Below, piece by piece: positions 54,186 through 64,000 of a stretch of 64,000 bases of DNA (position 1 is its first letter; each line of letters starts with the position of its first letter). The DNA comes from Fragilaria crotonensis (Eukaryota; Bacillariophyta; Fragilariophyceae; Fragilariales; Fragilariaceae): the NCBI GenBank assembly GCA_022925895.1, contig JAKSYS010000061.1:1-64000 (forward strand). The letters are read 5' to 3'. Below the pieces are notes generated by a model. It was not told the DNA's origin. It was given only the letters and a program-made list of their open reading frames with translations, and searched no databases. The position numbers and the translations under genes were made by a program.

Positions 54186-54844
54186 CTATCAGTAAGTGTT
54201 CTCAAAATTAATTTAATCGAACGAACAGCATCATCATTACCTGGAATTGGAATATCTACTAAATCAGGATCACAATTGGTATCTAAGATCGAAACAATTG
54301 GAATTCCTAATTTTCGACATTCACGAATTGCTGTCATTTCTCGTTTTTGATCAATAATAATAGCAACGTCAGGTAATTGTTGCATATTTTTAATTCCATC
54401 TAAATGGTTTCTTAATTTCTCTAATTCTTTTCGACGTAGAGAAGCTTCTTTCTTTGTTAATAAATCAAATGTATTATCGGCCTCTTGTTGTTCTAAACTT
54501 TTTAACCGATTAATCCGTTCTTTTAATGTTGACCAATTGGTTAACATTCCACCAAGCCAACGGTAGTTTACATAATATGAATTACAACGTTTTGCTTCTT
54601 GAGAAATTAATGTACTAGCTTGTCGTTTTGTACCTATAAAAAGAAATGTTTTTCCTTCACTAGATACTTTGTTTAAATAATTCGTAGCTTCATTTAGTAA
54701 AGTAGCAGATTGAACTAAATCTAAGATATGAATATTATTTACTTCACTATAAATGTAAGGAAACATTTTAGGATTCCAACGATAAGATTTGTGTCCAAAA
54801 TGTACACCGGCTTCTAATAATTGAGATAAACTTATATTAGACAT
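54149..54844 (-). CDS. rps2: 30S ribosomal protein S2
   Basis: A 231-residue 30S protein. It has [57 protein letters not shown] and the C-terminal [17 protein letters not shown]. The last residues, [12 protein letters not shown], are encoded inside a perfect palindrome. It follows rpoC2, the usual plastid order. Confidence 0.97.
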   Translation of the reverse strand: MSNISLSQLLEAGVHFGHKSYRWNPKMFPYIYSEVNNIHILDLVQSATLLNEATNYLNKVSSEGKTFLFIGTKRQASTLISQEAKRCNSYYVNYRWLGGMLTNWSTLKERINRLKSLEQQEADNTFDLLTKKEASLRRKELEKLRNHLDGIKNMQQLPDVAIIIDQKREMTAIRECRKLGIPIVSILDTNCDPDLVDIPIPGNDDAVRSIKLILRTLTDSIINGKAKSEII

Positions 54845-54885
54845 AAAAAAATTTGTTAGATTATATTAAATTAGATATTAACAAA

Positions 54886-54922
54886 AATAAATAGAATTGT
54901 CTAGTTGACAATTTTATTTATT
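54886..54922 (-). terminator. Hairpin between rpoC2 and rps2
   Basis: 16-bp stem (54886-54901 with 54907-54922, one G-T pair), loop of 5 nt, 24 nt after the rpoC2 stop. It may separate the rpo and rps2 messages. Confidence 0.55.
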
Positions 54923-54946
54923 AAAAAATTTACAATAATTAAATGA

Positions 54947-57900
54947 CTATTTTGTCTCTATTAAAGATGGATTTTTGAAACTTGTTTTAAAATTTCGTGA
55001 ACCAGTTCCTGCTGGAATTAAATGACCGATAATTATATTTTCTTTTAACCCACGTAACCAATCTATACGCCCTTCAATTGCAGCTTTTGTCAAAACTCTT
55101 GTTGTTTCTTGAAAACTTGCCGCAGAAATAAAACTAGGATTGTTTAAGGCAGCTCGAGTAATTCCAAATAATAAAGGTAAATAATATGCTACTTGTTTTT
55201 GTTCTTTTTCTACTATTTTATTTATGTATTGAATATGGTATAAATCAACAACTTCTCGTTTTAATAATGGAGTATCACCTTCATCAGTAATTAAAACTTT
55301 TGTAGTCATTTGTTTAATTATAACTTCAATATGTTTATCATTAATTGTAACACCTTGAGATTCGTATACACTTTGAACTGAATTTAAGATAAATGATTGA
55401 ACTTTTTTAAAACTTTTATAGTTTCCTTCAAAATTATTAATCAATCGAGCATATTTAACTGATTGGTCTTTATCGCAGAAAAATGGTTTCATAAAACCAT
55501 AATAATTGAAATAAACTTTTATTAATTTATGAGGGTTTATTTTTTCATTTTCTTTAATAGGCGTACCTAATTTATGGAATTCAAAATTTTCATCTAAACT
55601 TGTTCTTTGAGTTAGTAAACCTTTCTTTTGACTAGTGGGTATTCGTTTAACAACTTGATTTTTTTTTCTAGCTTCTAATATTTCTTCAATCCTCGGTAAA
55701 CCTTGGACAATATCTCCTGTTATTTCTTTTTCAAGATTTAATAATCCAATGGTATCTCCATCTTCTAAAAATTGATTATTTTGACAGAAAACACTATTCA
55801 GTTCTTGTTCAAAAAAATCTTCTGTTATCGAATATAAACCAATAGATTTTGTTGATTTTGTAAATGGATATTCCATAAATTTTACAAAGGTTAAACGGGA
55901 TTGTTCTGAATTTAAAACATCGACTTCAGAATTACGAATTAATAATGTTCGATCAAGTTTTAACTTTGTTCTTTTTGGATATGTAAATAAATTTGAATCA
56001 ATTAAAGACGCTTCAATTTTATCTGATGGTTTAACACCAATAGTAAACTGTTTTAAAAATCGTGGAATCATACAACTATATAGTTTTCCATTTCTTTTTA
56101 AAAACATTTTTGAAAATTCAATCTTAAGTGAAAAATCTAATTGATTACTAATAAGTTGCCAATTGGGCAAATTATCAGAACAGATTTTTGGACTTGTTTC
56201 AACTAATATCTTTAAACGATCATAATGATTTAAAAATAATTTTCTGTTTGTTTTAATTCGACTTTTAATTCGTTTTAAAGGAATTGTTTTATATTGTAAA
56301 TTACTTTGTGTATTTAATTCTTCAGTTTTACATTTAGGAAAAAAATAAGGTCGTCCTTTTTGTATAGTAAAAAATTTATCGTTTTCAATTATTATTTTTC
56401 CTACATGATTTGTATCAGTACTATTAATAATAAAATCATTAATCTTTTTGGTCGGAAGTTTACTTTTTTCTATAGTTATACAATTATCATTTGAAATTAA
56501 TAAAATTTGTTTTATATCTTGATTACTAATTTTAACTTTTACAATTTCTAAAGGTTTTGAAGTGACAGACTCTATATAAACTAAAGTAGTATAAATATCT
56601 ATGAATTGATTTTTTTGGATTAAGGAAGATGATTCTAAATTCTTATATTTTAAAGTTGGTGAAACATAAGAATTTAAATTTAGTTTATTAATTGTTTGGA
56701 AATTAACAGACTGTTGTTTTTTATTATTAATCAATTCGATAGTCAAATTTTTTGAAAAAGATTGATTGATTTTAAGATATAAAAATTCAGTAACCAAGTT
56801 TAGAGGATTATTAGTTTGAATTTTTTGATTTGATTTGTATACAAAATGGGCGTTTGAATTAACTTGTAATTTTTGTTCGATTAAACTCTGATTTTTAAAG
56901 ATACTATTAACTTTTTCAATATGAGGAAATTCATATAATTGAATTGAACGAATTAATAACTGTCCTCCATTTTTTCCATTTATTTGTTCACAAACAGATG
57001 GTTCACTAATTGTTATAGTTGAAAATATTTGTTCACCAGGAAAAATAATTTTTTAATTTTGTTGAGAGCTTTTTCCTTTTATTTTAGAAGAAATTTTTTA
57101 CCTTCATAAATTAATCCTGATTTAATTGTTAAAGTTTGAATAATATTATTTTTTTGATTTGTAACAACTAGACCTGAAGTTTTGAAAAACGATCTGGGGT
57201 TATTTCAAAATTTTTAGAAATAAAATCTCCATTTTTAACTAATAAAACATTAGGCTCGCAATTAACATTATGATTTTCTTCATCTAACCAAATTAACGTC
57301 CTATAATAATTTATAGGAAAAGAACTGTCATAGCCTAGTTCTTCTCTTTTTAAGGACGTTTCAACCTTTCGATCACCTATCTTAGAATTAAATTTTGATT
57401 TTTTAGTATTATCTTTATCAATCAGCAATTCATAATCATTTTTATGATCACAAAAATATACTTTATTTTTTAAATTATTAAATCGCGTAATATTTCGCCA
57501 ATCATAAAAAACAATACCCCCAGTTTTGGTTGTGTAAGCATTTGTAATCAATTTTGCAAACTTTTGCTTACGAGTAATTTTCAAATATGTTTTTAAATTC
57601 TTAACTGTTGTATTAAGTAAATATTTACGTTCTTCAAGATTTAAAATACTCGTGGCATTTCCAATATGATTTAATAAATGTTGAAAACTCGTATTAAATA
57701 ATGTGTAAATATTATTTTGAATTAAGATTTGACGTTGGTATAAAGTTTTTTTTGAATTGATATACTTAATATTACCAGAGTATGAATTTATTACTTTTGT
57801 TCGAAAAATATAGCTATCTTTATTAAGTTTATAATCTGAATAGAAATTAAGATAAGAATTCTTTGGACTATTGTATAATTGACCTGAAAGTAACCATAAT

Positions 57901-59273
57901 AATTTGTTATTATTTAAACTATTTAATCTAGTTTTCAATTTTGGTATAACAATTTCTCCAGATGTATTTGAAACAATAGGCTTAATTTCTCGTTTTAATT
58001 GTTTATTTGTATTAATTAATTCTCCAATAACAGTATCTTTTTGAATATATTGATTATGTTTGGGGAATAAAATGGTATTCCGTGATAGTTCTATTTTGCT
58101 AATATTTTGATTTGGTGAATCTGGAATTAAAATTAAAGAACCTGAATTTTTTGTAACTAAAACATCCTCACCTCGATTTGTTCTTAAAACAACAGTTTCT
58201 AAGAATTTTGAAAATTGAATGACACCATTTACCGGACTGATAATTTGTTGACGGGCTTCAGATGTAAAAATACCACCTGTATGAAAAGTACGCATGGTTA
58301 ATTGTGTACCAGGTTCACCAATAGATTGACCTGCTAAAATACCTACTGCTTCACCGATATCTACTAAATTTTCTGTAGATAAATCCCACCCGTAACATTG
58401 TTGACAAATGGCTCTATATAATTTACAAGTTAAAGGAGAGCGTAAATATATTTGAGGAATTTTTTTCAGCTTTAACGTTTCAAATAATAAAGGTGTTATT
58501 TGGGAATTTTTTTCAGCAATTATTTTTAAACTGTTAGGATCTTTTATTGGCTTGTTTAAAATTCGACCAACAATTTTTTTAGAAAATTCTGTAGAAAGAA
58601 CAAGGACAGAATGATTTGTAATACAATCTTTTTCACGAATTAAAATATCTTGAGCAACATCAATTAGACGACGTGTTAAATAACCAGAATTGGCTGTTTT
58701 TAATGCAGTATCTACGATACCTTTTCGTGCGCCGTACCCAGACATTAAATAATCTGTAATTGTTAATCCTTCCCGAAAATTTTGTTTAATTGGCAAATTC
58801 ATAATTTCACCACTAGGATCAGACATAAGTCCACGCATACCTACTAATTGCCGAACTTGAGATAAATTGCCACGTGCTCCAGAAAACGCCATTATATAAA
58901 CAGAATTTAAAGGATCATATTTTTTAAAGTAATTAATAACTTGATCTTTCAAAGATTCACTTGTTAAACTCCAGGTATCGATAATTTTTTGAAATCGTTC
59001 AACTTCTGTTATTTTTCCTTTTAAAAAAATTTTTTCAGAATTTCTAATTTCTTGATTAGCTTTTTCTAGCATCAAGTTTTTAATAAAAGGAACACGCAGA
59101 TCTTCAATGCTAATAGAAATTCCTGCAGTAGTTGCGTATTTAAATCCTAAATATTTTAGTTCATCAGCTAAAGAACATGCCTGCATTGAATCATAGGTAG
59201 TAAAACTCCAACCAAGGATTTGACGTAACTGTTTTTTGCCTACTAAATTATTTTGATAAATATAATTTTTCAT
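54947..59273 (-). CDS. rpoC2: RNA polymerase beta'' subunit (four clustered frame breaks)
   Basis: C-terminal half of the split beta' subunit of the plastid-encoded polymerase. The N-terminal open part (59273-57168, 701 residues) has MAFSGARGNLSQVRQLVGMR and GEPGTQLTMRTFHTGG, which belong to the trigger-loop region. The 3' part (to 54947) has RIEEILEARKK and the end GTGSRNFKTSF. Between them four homopolymer breaks occur near 57180-57183 (one short), 57087-57093 (one short), 57070-57074 (one long) and 57041-57045 (one short). Corrected, the frame reads KIKGKALNKIKKLFFPGEQ and the whole protein is about 1,442 residues. Confidence 0.94.
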
Positions 59274-59286
59274 AGAAATTTAATAA

Positions 59287-61377
59287 TTATAAAAAATTTA
59301 AAGTTTTTTGAATCGTATAATTTAAGATAACCCGGCCGGTAGTAGTTTGAATATATTGAACAATTTTCTCACCTTCTGCACTTTTCCTAATTTGTAAATT
59401 ATCAGAATACTCAATAGATGTACCATCACTTAATTTTTGAACTTTAGTACTATTGATTGACTCAGTGGTATCTCCAGAATAGCGAACCCAGATCGAACTA
59501 TGAAGTTCTAATTTATCTTGATCATAAGCCAAAATAACATCTTCTAAACTAGAAAAATAATGATTTGCTCCTAATAAATTCGGAATACTAGTTACTGTTA
59601 AATAATAACATCCTAAAACCATATCCTGACTGGGCATAATAATTGGATCACCATTCGATGGTGATAAAAAATTATAAGGTGCCAACATTAGCATATAGCA
59701 TTCTGCCTGAGCTTCCAAAGATAAAGGAATATGTACAGCCATCTGATCGCCATCAAAATCCGCATTAAAAGCAGAACATACTAAAGGATGTAACTTAATA
59801 GCACGGCCTTGAATTAATATAGGTTCAAATGCTTGAATACCTAAACGGTGTAATGTGGGTGCACGATTTAAAAAAATGGGATGATTTGTTAATACTTTTT
59901 CTAATACAGGATCTATAATAGGTTCATTTTGTTGAATTAAATTTTTAGCAATTTTCATGTTACTAGCTAAACCTTGATTTATTAATTCTCTAATAATAAA
60001 AGGTTGAAATAATTCTAAAGCCATTTCATAAGGTAAACCACACTGATTTAATTTTAGAGTGGGACCTACCACAATAACAGAACGACCGGAATAATCTACC
60101 CGTTTCCCTAATAAGTTTTGACGAAAACGACCATATTTACCTTTAATAATATCTGATAACGATTTTAACGGTCGGTTATTTGCACTTAAAGCAATTTTAC
60201 CTCGTTTACCATTATCAATTAAAGTATCAACAGCTTCTTGTAACATCCTTTTTTCATTTCGAATAATTAACTGAGGTGCATCAATTTCTAATAATCTTAA
60301 TAACCTATTATTACGTGTAATTATTCGACGATATAATTCATTTAAATCTGATGTAGCAAAACGGCCACCTTCTAATTGAATCATAGGCCGTAATGCAGGT
60401 GGAATTACTGGTAAGATTGTTAAAATCATCCATGCAGGATTAGCTCCAGTACCCACCAAATTTTCTAATATTCGAATTCTTTTAATTGCCTGTTCACGTA
60501 ATTTATATAACCGTTGCTGTTCCCATTTTCGGAACCATTGTGAAAAATCATAATGAGGAGATTTTTTATTTAAGGTTTCGGTACAATCAGATACAAAAAG
60601 TCTTGTTCTATAAATTTCTGTTTTTAAATTTAAACGTTCTAATTCACGTTTAATGAGTGGTGCTCCAATTAAAAAATTTGGTGTCGCTCTTAATAAATAT
60701 TTTGGTGTACTATAACGTCTACTTTGAGGTTTGGGGTAAGGTTTTAATGGATAATCTGTCGCCCCTATTAAACGAAAATAACGATATTGCTGAAGATCCC
60801 AATGTAAGCCATAAAATGAAATTTCATCTTCAGCAATAAAATAAGTAATCGAAGCTAACTTTATTCGTTTAATTCGTTCATCCCAAAGTTCAACAATAGT
60901 GGACGTCGTTGGTTTTAAATATCCACATCTAGTACAACGTTCAGAATAAAGTGTGTATGCTGTATTAAATGTTTTTTCACTGTCCTCAACCTCCAATAAT
61001 AAAGCTAAAAAATTGGGCCTGCTATTTATATACCAAACATGAGCTACAGGATAAATTAAATTAATGTAACCCATTCGATGACGACGAACTCGAGATTCTG
61101 TTAACTCAACACCGCAACGCTCACAAATTAAACCTTCATAGCGAACACGTTTATATTTACCGCAAGCACACTCTAAACTTTTACTAGGTCCAAATATTCG
61201 TTCACAAAATAAACCATCCATTTCTGGCTTAAATGTACGGTAATTTATGGTTTCAGATTTTTGCACTTCTCCAACAAATTGACCATTAGGTAATCGACGA
61301 TTTGCCCATTGTAAGATTCGTAACGGAGACGCTAACTTTATTTTAATGTAATCAAATTCTTTTACAAATTGTATCAT
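59287..61377 (-). CDS. rpoC1: RNA polymerase beta' subunit
   Basis: A 696-residue N-terminal half of bacterial beta'. The zinc-binding cysteines are in [20 protein letters not shown]. The catalytic magnesium motif [12 protein letters not shown] is intact, with [15 protein letters not shown] just before it. No intron. It is 13 nt upstream of rpoC2 and 8 nt downstream of rpoB. Confidence 0.98.
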   Translation of the reverse strand: MIQFVKEFDYIKIKLASPLRILQWANRRLPNGQFVGEVQKSETINYRTFKPEMDGLFCERIFGPSKSLECACGKYKRVRYEGLICERCGVELTESRVRRHRMGYINLIYPVAHVWYINSRPNFLALLLEVEDSEKTFNTAYTLYSERCTRCGYLKPTTSTIVELWDERIKRIKLASITYFIAEDEISFYGLHWDLQQYRYFRLIGATDYPLKPYPKPQSRRYSTPKYLLRATPNFLIGAPLIKRELERLNLKTEIYRTRLFVSDCTETLNKKSPHYDFSQWFRKWEQQRLYKLREQAIKRIRILENLVGTGANPAWMILTILPVIPPALRPMIQLEGGRFATSDLNELYRRIITRNNRLLRLLEIDAPQLIIRNEKRMLQEAVDTLIDNGKRGKIALSANNRPLKSLSDIIKGKYGRFRQNLLGKRVDYSGRSVIVVGPTLKLNQCGLPYEMALELFQPFIIRELINQGLASNMKIAKNLIQQNEPIIDPVLEKVLTNHPIFLNRAPTLHRLGIQAFEPILIQGRAIKLHPLVCSAFNADFDGDQMAVHIPLSLEAQAECYMLMLAPYNFLSPSNGDPIIMPSQDMVLGCYYLTVTSIPNLLGANHYFSSLEDVILAYDQDKLELHSSIWVRYSGDTTESINSTKVQKLSDGTSIEYSDNLQIRKSAEGEKIVQYIQTTTGRVILNYTIQKTLNFL

Positions 61378-61385
61378 GGGTTTTA

Positions 61386-64000
61386 TTAAAATGATATGTC
61401 AGTTAAATTTGAGGCTGGAGAAAAGGTTTTTAAAAACGAGTTGTATTTTTCAATCAGGTTAACTTCAACTTCATAATTAGTTTGAGAACTAAATTTCTCA
61501 AATTTATAGGTACTCATGTCTAAACCAATTGCTCTTAATTCTTGTAATAAAACTTTAAAAGATTCTGGAATACCAAATTTAGAGATTTGTTGACCTTTAA
61601 CAATAGCATTTAGAGTTTCATTTCGACCTTGCATATCATCTGATTTAATCGTTAATAATTCTTTCAATGTAAAAGCAGCACCAAAACCTTCTAATGCCCA
61701 AACCTCCATTTCACCAAATCTTTGACCACCATGTTGTGCTTTTCCTCGTAATGGTTGTTGGGTTATTAATGAATAAGGTCCGGTAGCTCTGGCATGCATT
61801 TTATCGTCAACTAAGTGAATTAGTTTTAACATATAAGCATTTCCTATAGTAACTGGGTTTTCAAATTCTTTACCAGTACGACCATCTAAAAGAACCATTT
61901 TTCCAGGAGCATAAGGATTAAATAACCAACTCTCATCATTTACAATTGAAGCTTGACGTAACTTTTTATTGATTAATATACGTGACATTTCTAAACCATA
62001 CATTTCATCAAATGGTAATATTTTAAATCTACAATTTAATTTATCACCCGCTAGTCCTAGTAAACATTCGTATAATTGACCTACATTCATACGAGATGGT
62101 ACACCTAAAGGATTTAATATAATATCTAAGGGACGACCATTTGGTAAAAATGGCATATCTTGTCTTGGTAATATACGAGAGATAATTCCTTTATTCCCAT
62201 GACGACCAGCAATTTTATCGCCCACTTGAATTTTACGAATTTGTGCGATAAAAATATAAATTTTTTCAAATTTATAAGTTAATTGTGTTCTTCTGTTAAA
62301 TGTAATCGTTTCAATGATTCGACCATATTCACCGTCAGGCATTCTATATGAATTATCTTTTACACCTTTTGATTTTGCTCCAAAGATTGCTCGTAATAAT
62401 TTTGCTTCTGGTAATTGTTCTGATGTATCATTGGCGCTTACTTTGCCCACTAAAATATCACCAGGTTTTACAAACGTCCCAACTCTTATAATTCCATCAT
62501 CATTTAAATTTTCAACTTCTGCTAAAGTCAGATTTGGAATATTTTTTGTAGTTTGTTCTGGTAAATCTGATGATCTATCTATCTCAACTTTGTAACGCTC
62601 TATATGAATGGAAGTAAATACATCGTCATACACTAATCTTTCATTTATCAATATAGCATCTTCAAAATTATAACCCTGCCACGGCATATAACCAACTAAA
62701 ACATTTTGCCCAAGAGCAATCTCACTAGCATTAATTCCAGGACCATCAGTTAATATTTGACCAGATTTAATAGTTTCACCTTTCCAAATAATAGGACGAT
62801 GATTGATGCAAGTTTGTTGATTGGAACGTAGGTACTTCTGTAACTTGTAATTAGCTTTTCGACCTTCAGAAGTTCGAATAGTAATTTTCGTAGCTGTTAC
62901 TGAATCAACAATTCCTGATATCTGAGCATTAATTGTCATTCCTGAATCAATGGCAATTTGATTCTCTAAACCTGTACCAACAATTGGTTTTTGAGGTAAT
63001 AATAAAGGAACAGATTGACGCTGCATATTTGAGCCCATTAAAGCCCTATTAGCATCATCGTGTTCAAAAAATGGAATTAAAGATGCAGCAACTGATACAA
63101 CTTGAACTGGTGATATCGCAATAAAATCAACTTCTGAAGGCGAAACATTTATGAAATCTTGTTTATATCGAACAGGAATAACATTCTTAATCAAATAATT
63201 ATCCGCTGTTATAGCAATATCAGCAGGTGCAATTTTATATAGATCCTCAATATCGGCTGTTAAATAGATAGGATTACCGGTTTTAAGAACTTTACCATTA
63301 ATAACTCGCCAAAACGGAGTTTCTAAAAATCCAGATTTATTTACGCGTGCACACGTAGTCAATGATGCTATTAAACCCACATTTTGGCCTTCTGGAGTTT
63401 CAATGGGGCATATTCGACCATAATGACTTGGATGAATATCTCGAACTGAAAAACTAATACGATCACGCTCAAATCCTCCAGGACCTAACCCACTAACACG
63501 ACGTCGATGAGTTAATGAGGATAAAGGATTAGTTTGATCAAGATATTGGGATAATTGACTTGACCCAAAAAATTCTTTAACTGTAGCATTAACTATATTA
63601 AAACTTAATAAATGAGTAGAATCTATATTATTAGTTTGATTACGGAGTTTTCTAACTAATCTTTGAAATCCTATCCGAAATAAATTTTGCAATAATTCTC
63701 CTACAGATCGTACACGTCGATTTTTTAAATGATCAATGTCATCAGCTATAGTTTTCGAAATTGTTAAAGTTATTAATTTATCAGTAATTGCAAAGATATC
63801 TTCATAGGTTATTGTTTGATAACGTTCACTTATATCTGTGTTTAGACGTTTATTAATTTGAATCCGACCAATTTTTCCTAATCTATAATAAGAAGGATCA
63901 AATATTCGCGAAAATTCAGAAATTTGACTAAACTGATTTGAAGGTACTTGGAATCGTAATAAAGGTTGATTCAAAGTTAGTGAATGAATTAATAATGGTT
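61386..64000 (-). CDS. rpoB: RNA polymerase beta subunit, partial (5' end outside window)
   Basis: About 870 C-terminal residues are visible and the frame is open to the window edge, so the real start lies beyond 64000. Conserved regions include [80 protein letters not shown] and [17 protein letters not shown]. The TTG at 63974 is only an internal codon. It heads the rpoB-rpoC1-rpoC2-rps2 cluster. Confidence 0.97.
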   Translation of the reverse strand, partial: PLLIHSLTLNQPLLRFQVPSNQFSQISEFSRIFDPSYYRLGKIGRIQINKRLNTDISERYQTITYEDIFAITDKLITLTISKTIADDIDHLKNRRVRSVGELLQNLFRIGFQRLVRKLRNQTNNIDSTHLLSFNIVNATVKEFFGSSQLSQYLDQTNPLSSLTHRRRVSGLGPGGFERDRISFSVRDIHPSHYGRICPIETPEGQNVGLIASLTTCARVNKSGFLETPFWRVINGKVLKTGNPIYLTADIEDLYKIAPADIAITADNYLIKNVIPVRYKQDFINVSPSEVDFIAISPVQVVSVAASLIPFFEHDDANRALMGSNMQRQSVPLLLPQKPIVGTGLENQIAIDSGMTINAQISGIVDSVTATKITIRTSEGRKANYKLQKYLRSNQQTCINHRPIIWKGETIKSGQILTDGPGINASEIALGQNVLVGYMPWQGYNFEDAILINERLVYDDVFTSIHIERYKVEIDRSSDLPEQTTKNIPNLTLAEVENLNDDGIIRVGTFVKPGDILVGKVSANDTSEQLPEAKLLRAIFGAKSKGVKDNSYRMPDGEYGRIIETITFNRRTQLTYKFEKIYIFIAQIRKIQVGDKIAGRHGNKGIISRILPRQDMPFLPNGRPLDIILNPLGVPSRMNVGQLYECLLGLAGDKLNCRFKILPFDEMYGLEMSRILINKKLRQASIVNDESWLFNPYAPGKMVLLDGRTGKEFENPVTIGNAYMLKLIHLVDDKMHARATGPYSLITQQPLRGKAQHGGQRFGEMEVWALEGFGAAFTLKELLTIKSDDMQGRNETLNAIVKGQQISKFGIPESFKVLLQELRAIGLDMSTYKFEKFSSQTNYEVEVNLIEKYNSFLKTFSPASNLTDISF

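Noticed and set aside
63974-63974. TTG at 63974 as the rpoB start
   Set aside because: The conserved beta-subunit N-terminal lobe lies upstream and the frame is open to the window edge, so the gene is simply cut by the window.

Overview
This window is part of a plastid (chloroplast) genome, almost certainly from a diatom. Several features point to a red-lineage secondary plastid: Form ID (red-type) rbcL next to a plastid-encoded rbcS with a GTG start, and plastid copies of dnaK, groEL, clpC, ftsH, secY, sufB/sufC, tufA, thiG, syfB, psb28, ycf35, ycf42 and ycf45. Two positions point to diatoms in particular: an extra ORF between rps19 and rpl22 (the ycf88 position) and a membrane-protein ORF between trnP and rrs (the ycf89 position). 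The DNA is AT-rich, compact and intron-free in everything visible.

Layout. 1-431: 3' end of psbA and trnL(UAA). 432-1084: a stretch with no intact gene. 1085-5796: minus-strand ycf35, rps16, rps4, trnH, syfB, psb28, trnQ, trnR. 5959-9424: groEL (+) and dnaK (-) converge on a shared palindrome. 9750-26278: the large ribosomal-protein block rpl3-rpl4-rpl23-rpl2-rps19-ORF355-rpl22-rps3-rpl16-rpl29-rps17-rpl14-rpl24-rpl5-rps8-rpl6-rpl18-rps5-secY-rpl36-rps13-rps11-rpoA-rpl13-rps9-rpl31-rps12-rps7-tufA-rps10. 26381-33100: trnC, clpC, ORF239, thiG, trnN, rps6, ccsA, psaC, psbY. 33250-38076: minus-strand rRNA operon (rrs-trnI-trnA-rrl-rrn5). 38280-42850: ycf89, trnP, ycf45, rpl20, rpl35, ycf42, psaE. 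43014-49557: ftsH, rbcS, rbcL, sufB, sufC. 49679-54015: ATP synthase operon atpI-atpH-atpG-atpF-atpD-atpA. 54149-64000: minus-strand rpoB (5' end outside the window), rpoC1, rpoC2, rps2.

Together these genes cover translation, transcription, protein export and quality control, Fe-S assembly, carbon fixation, ATP synthesis, a few photosystem subunits, cytochrome maturation and thiazole synthesis. Many 3' ends carry long, perfect inverted repeats that look like terminators or 3'-processing stems. Some of them reach into the coding sequence.

Main caveat: by conceptual realignment I count about 25 single-base indels, nearly all in A or T homopolymers, that break 17 otherwise well-conserved genes (rps16, psb28, groEL, rpl3, rpl4, rps19, rpl22, rps11, rps9, rps7, tufA, clpC, ccsA, ycf89, ycf42, ftsH, rpoC2). 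Sequencing or assembly error is the simplest explanation, so I annotate these as single genes over their full span and state where each frame breaks. I did not find a convincing new biological system. The observations most worth checking are the Ycf42 peroxiredoxin that lacks its peroxidatic cysteine, the repeat-bearing Cys-rich ORF355, the unexplained 432-1084 region, and the palindromes that overlap coding ends.
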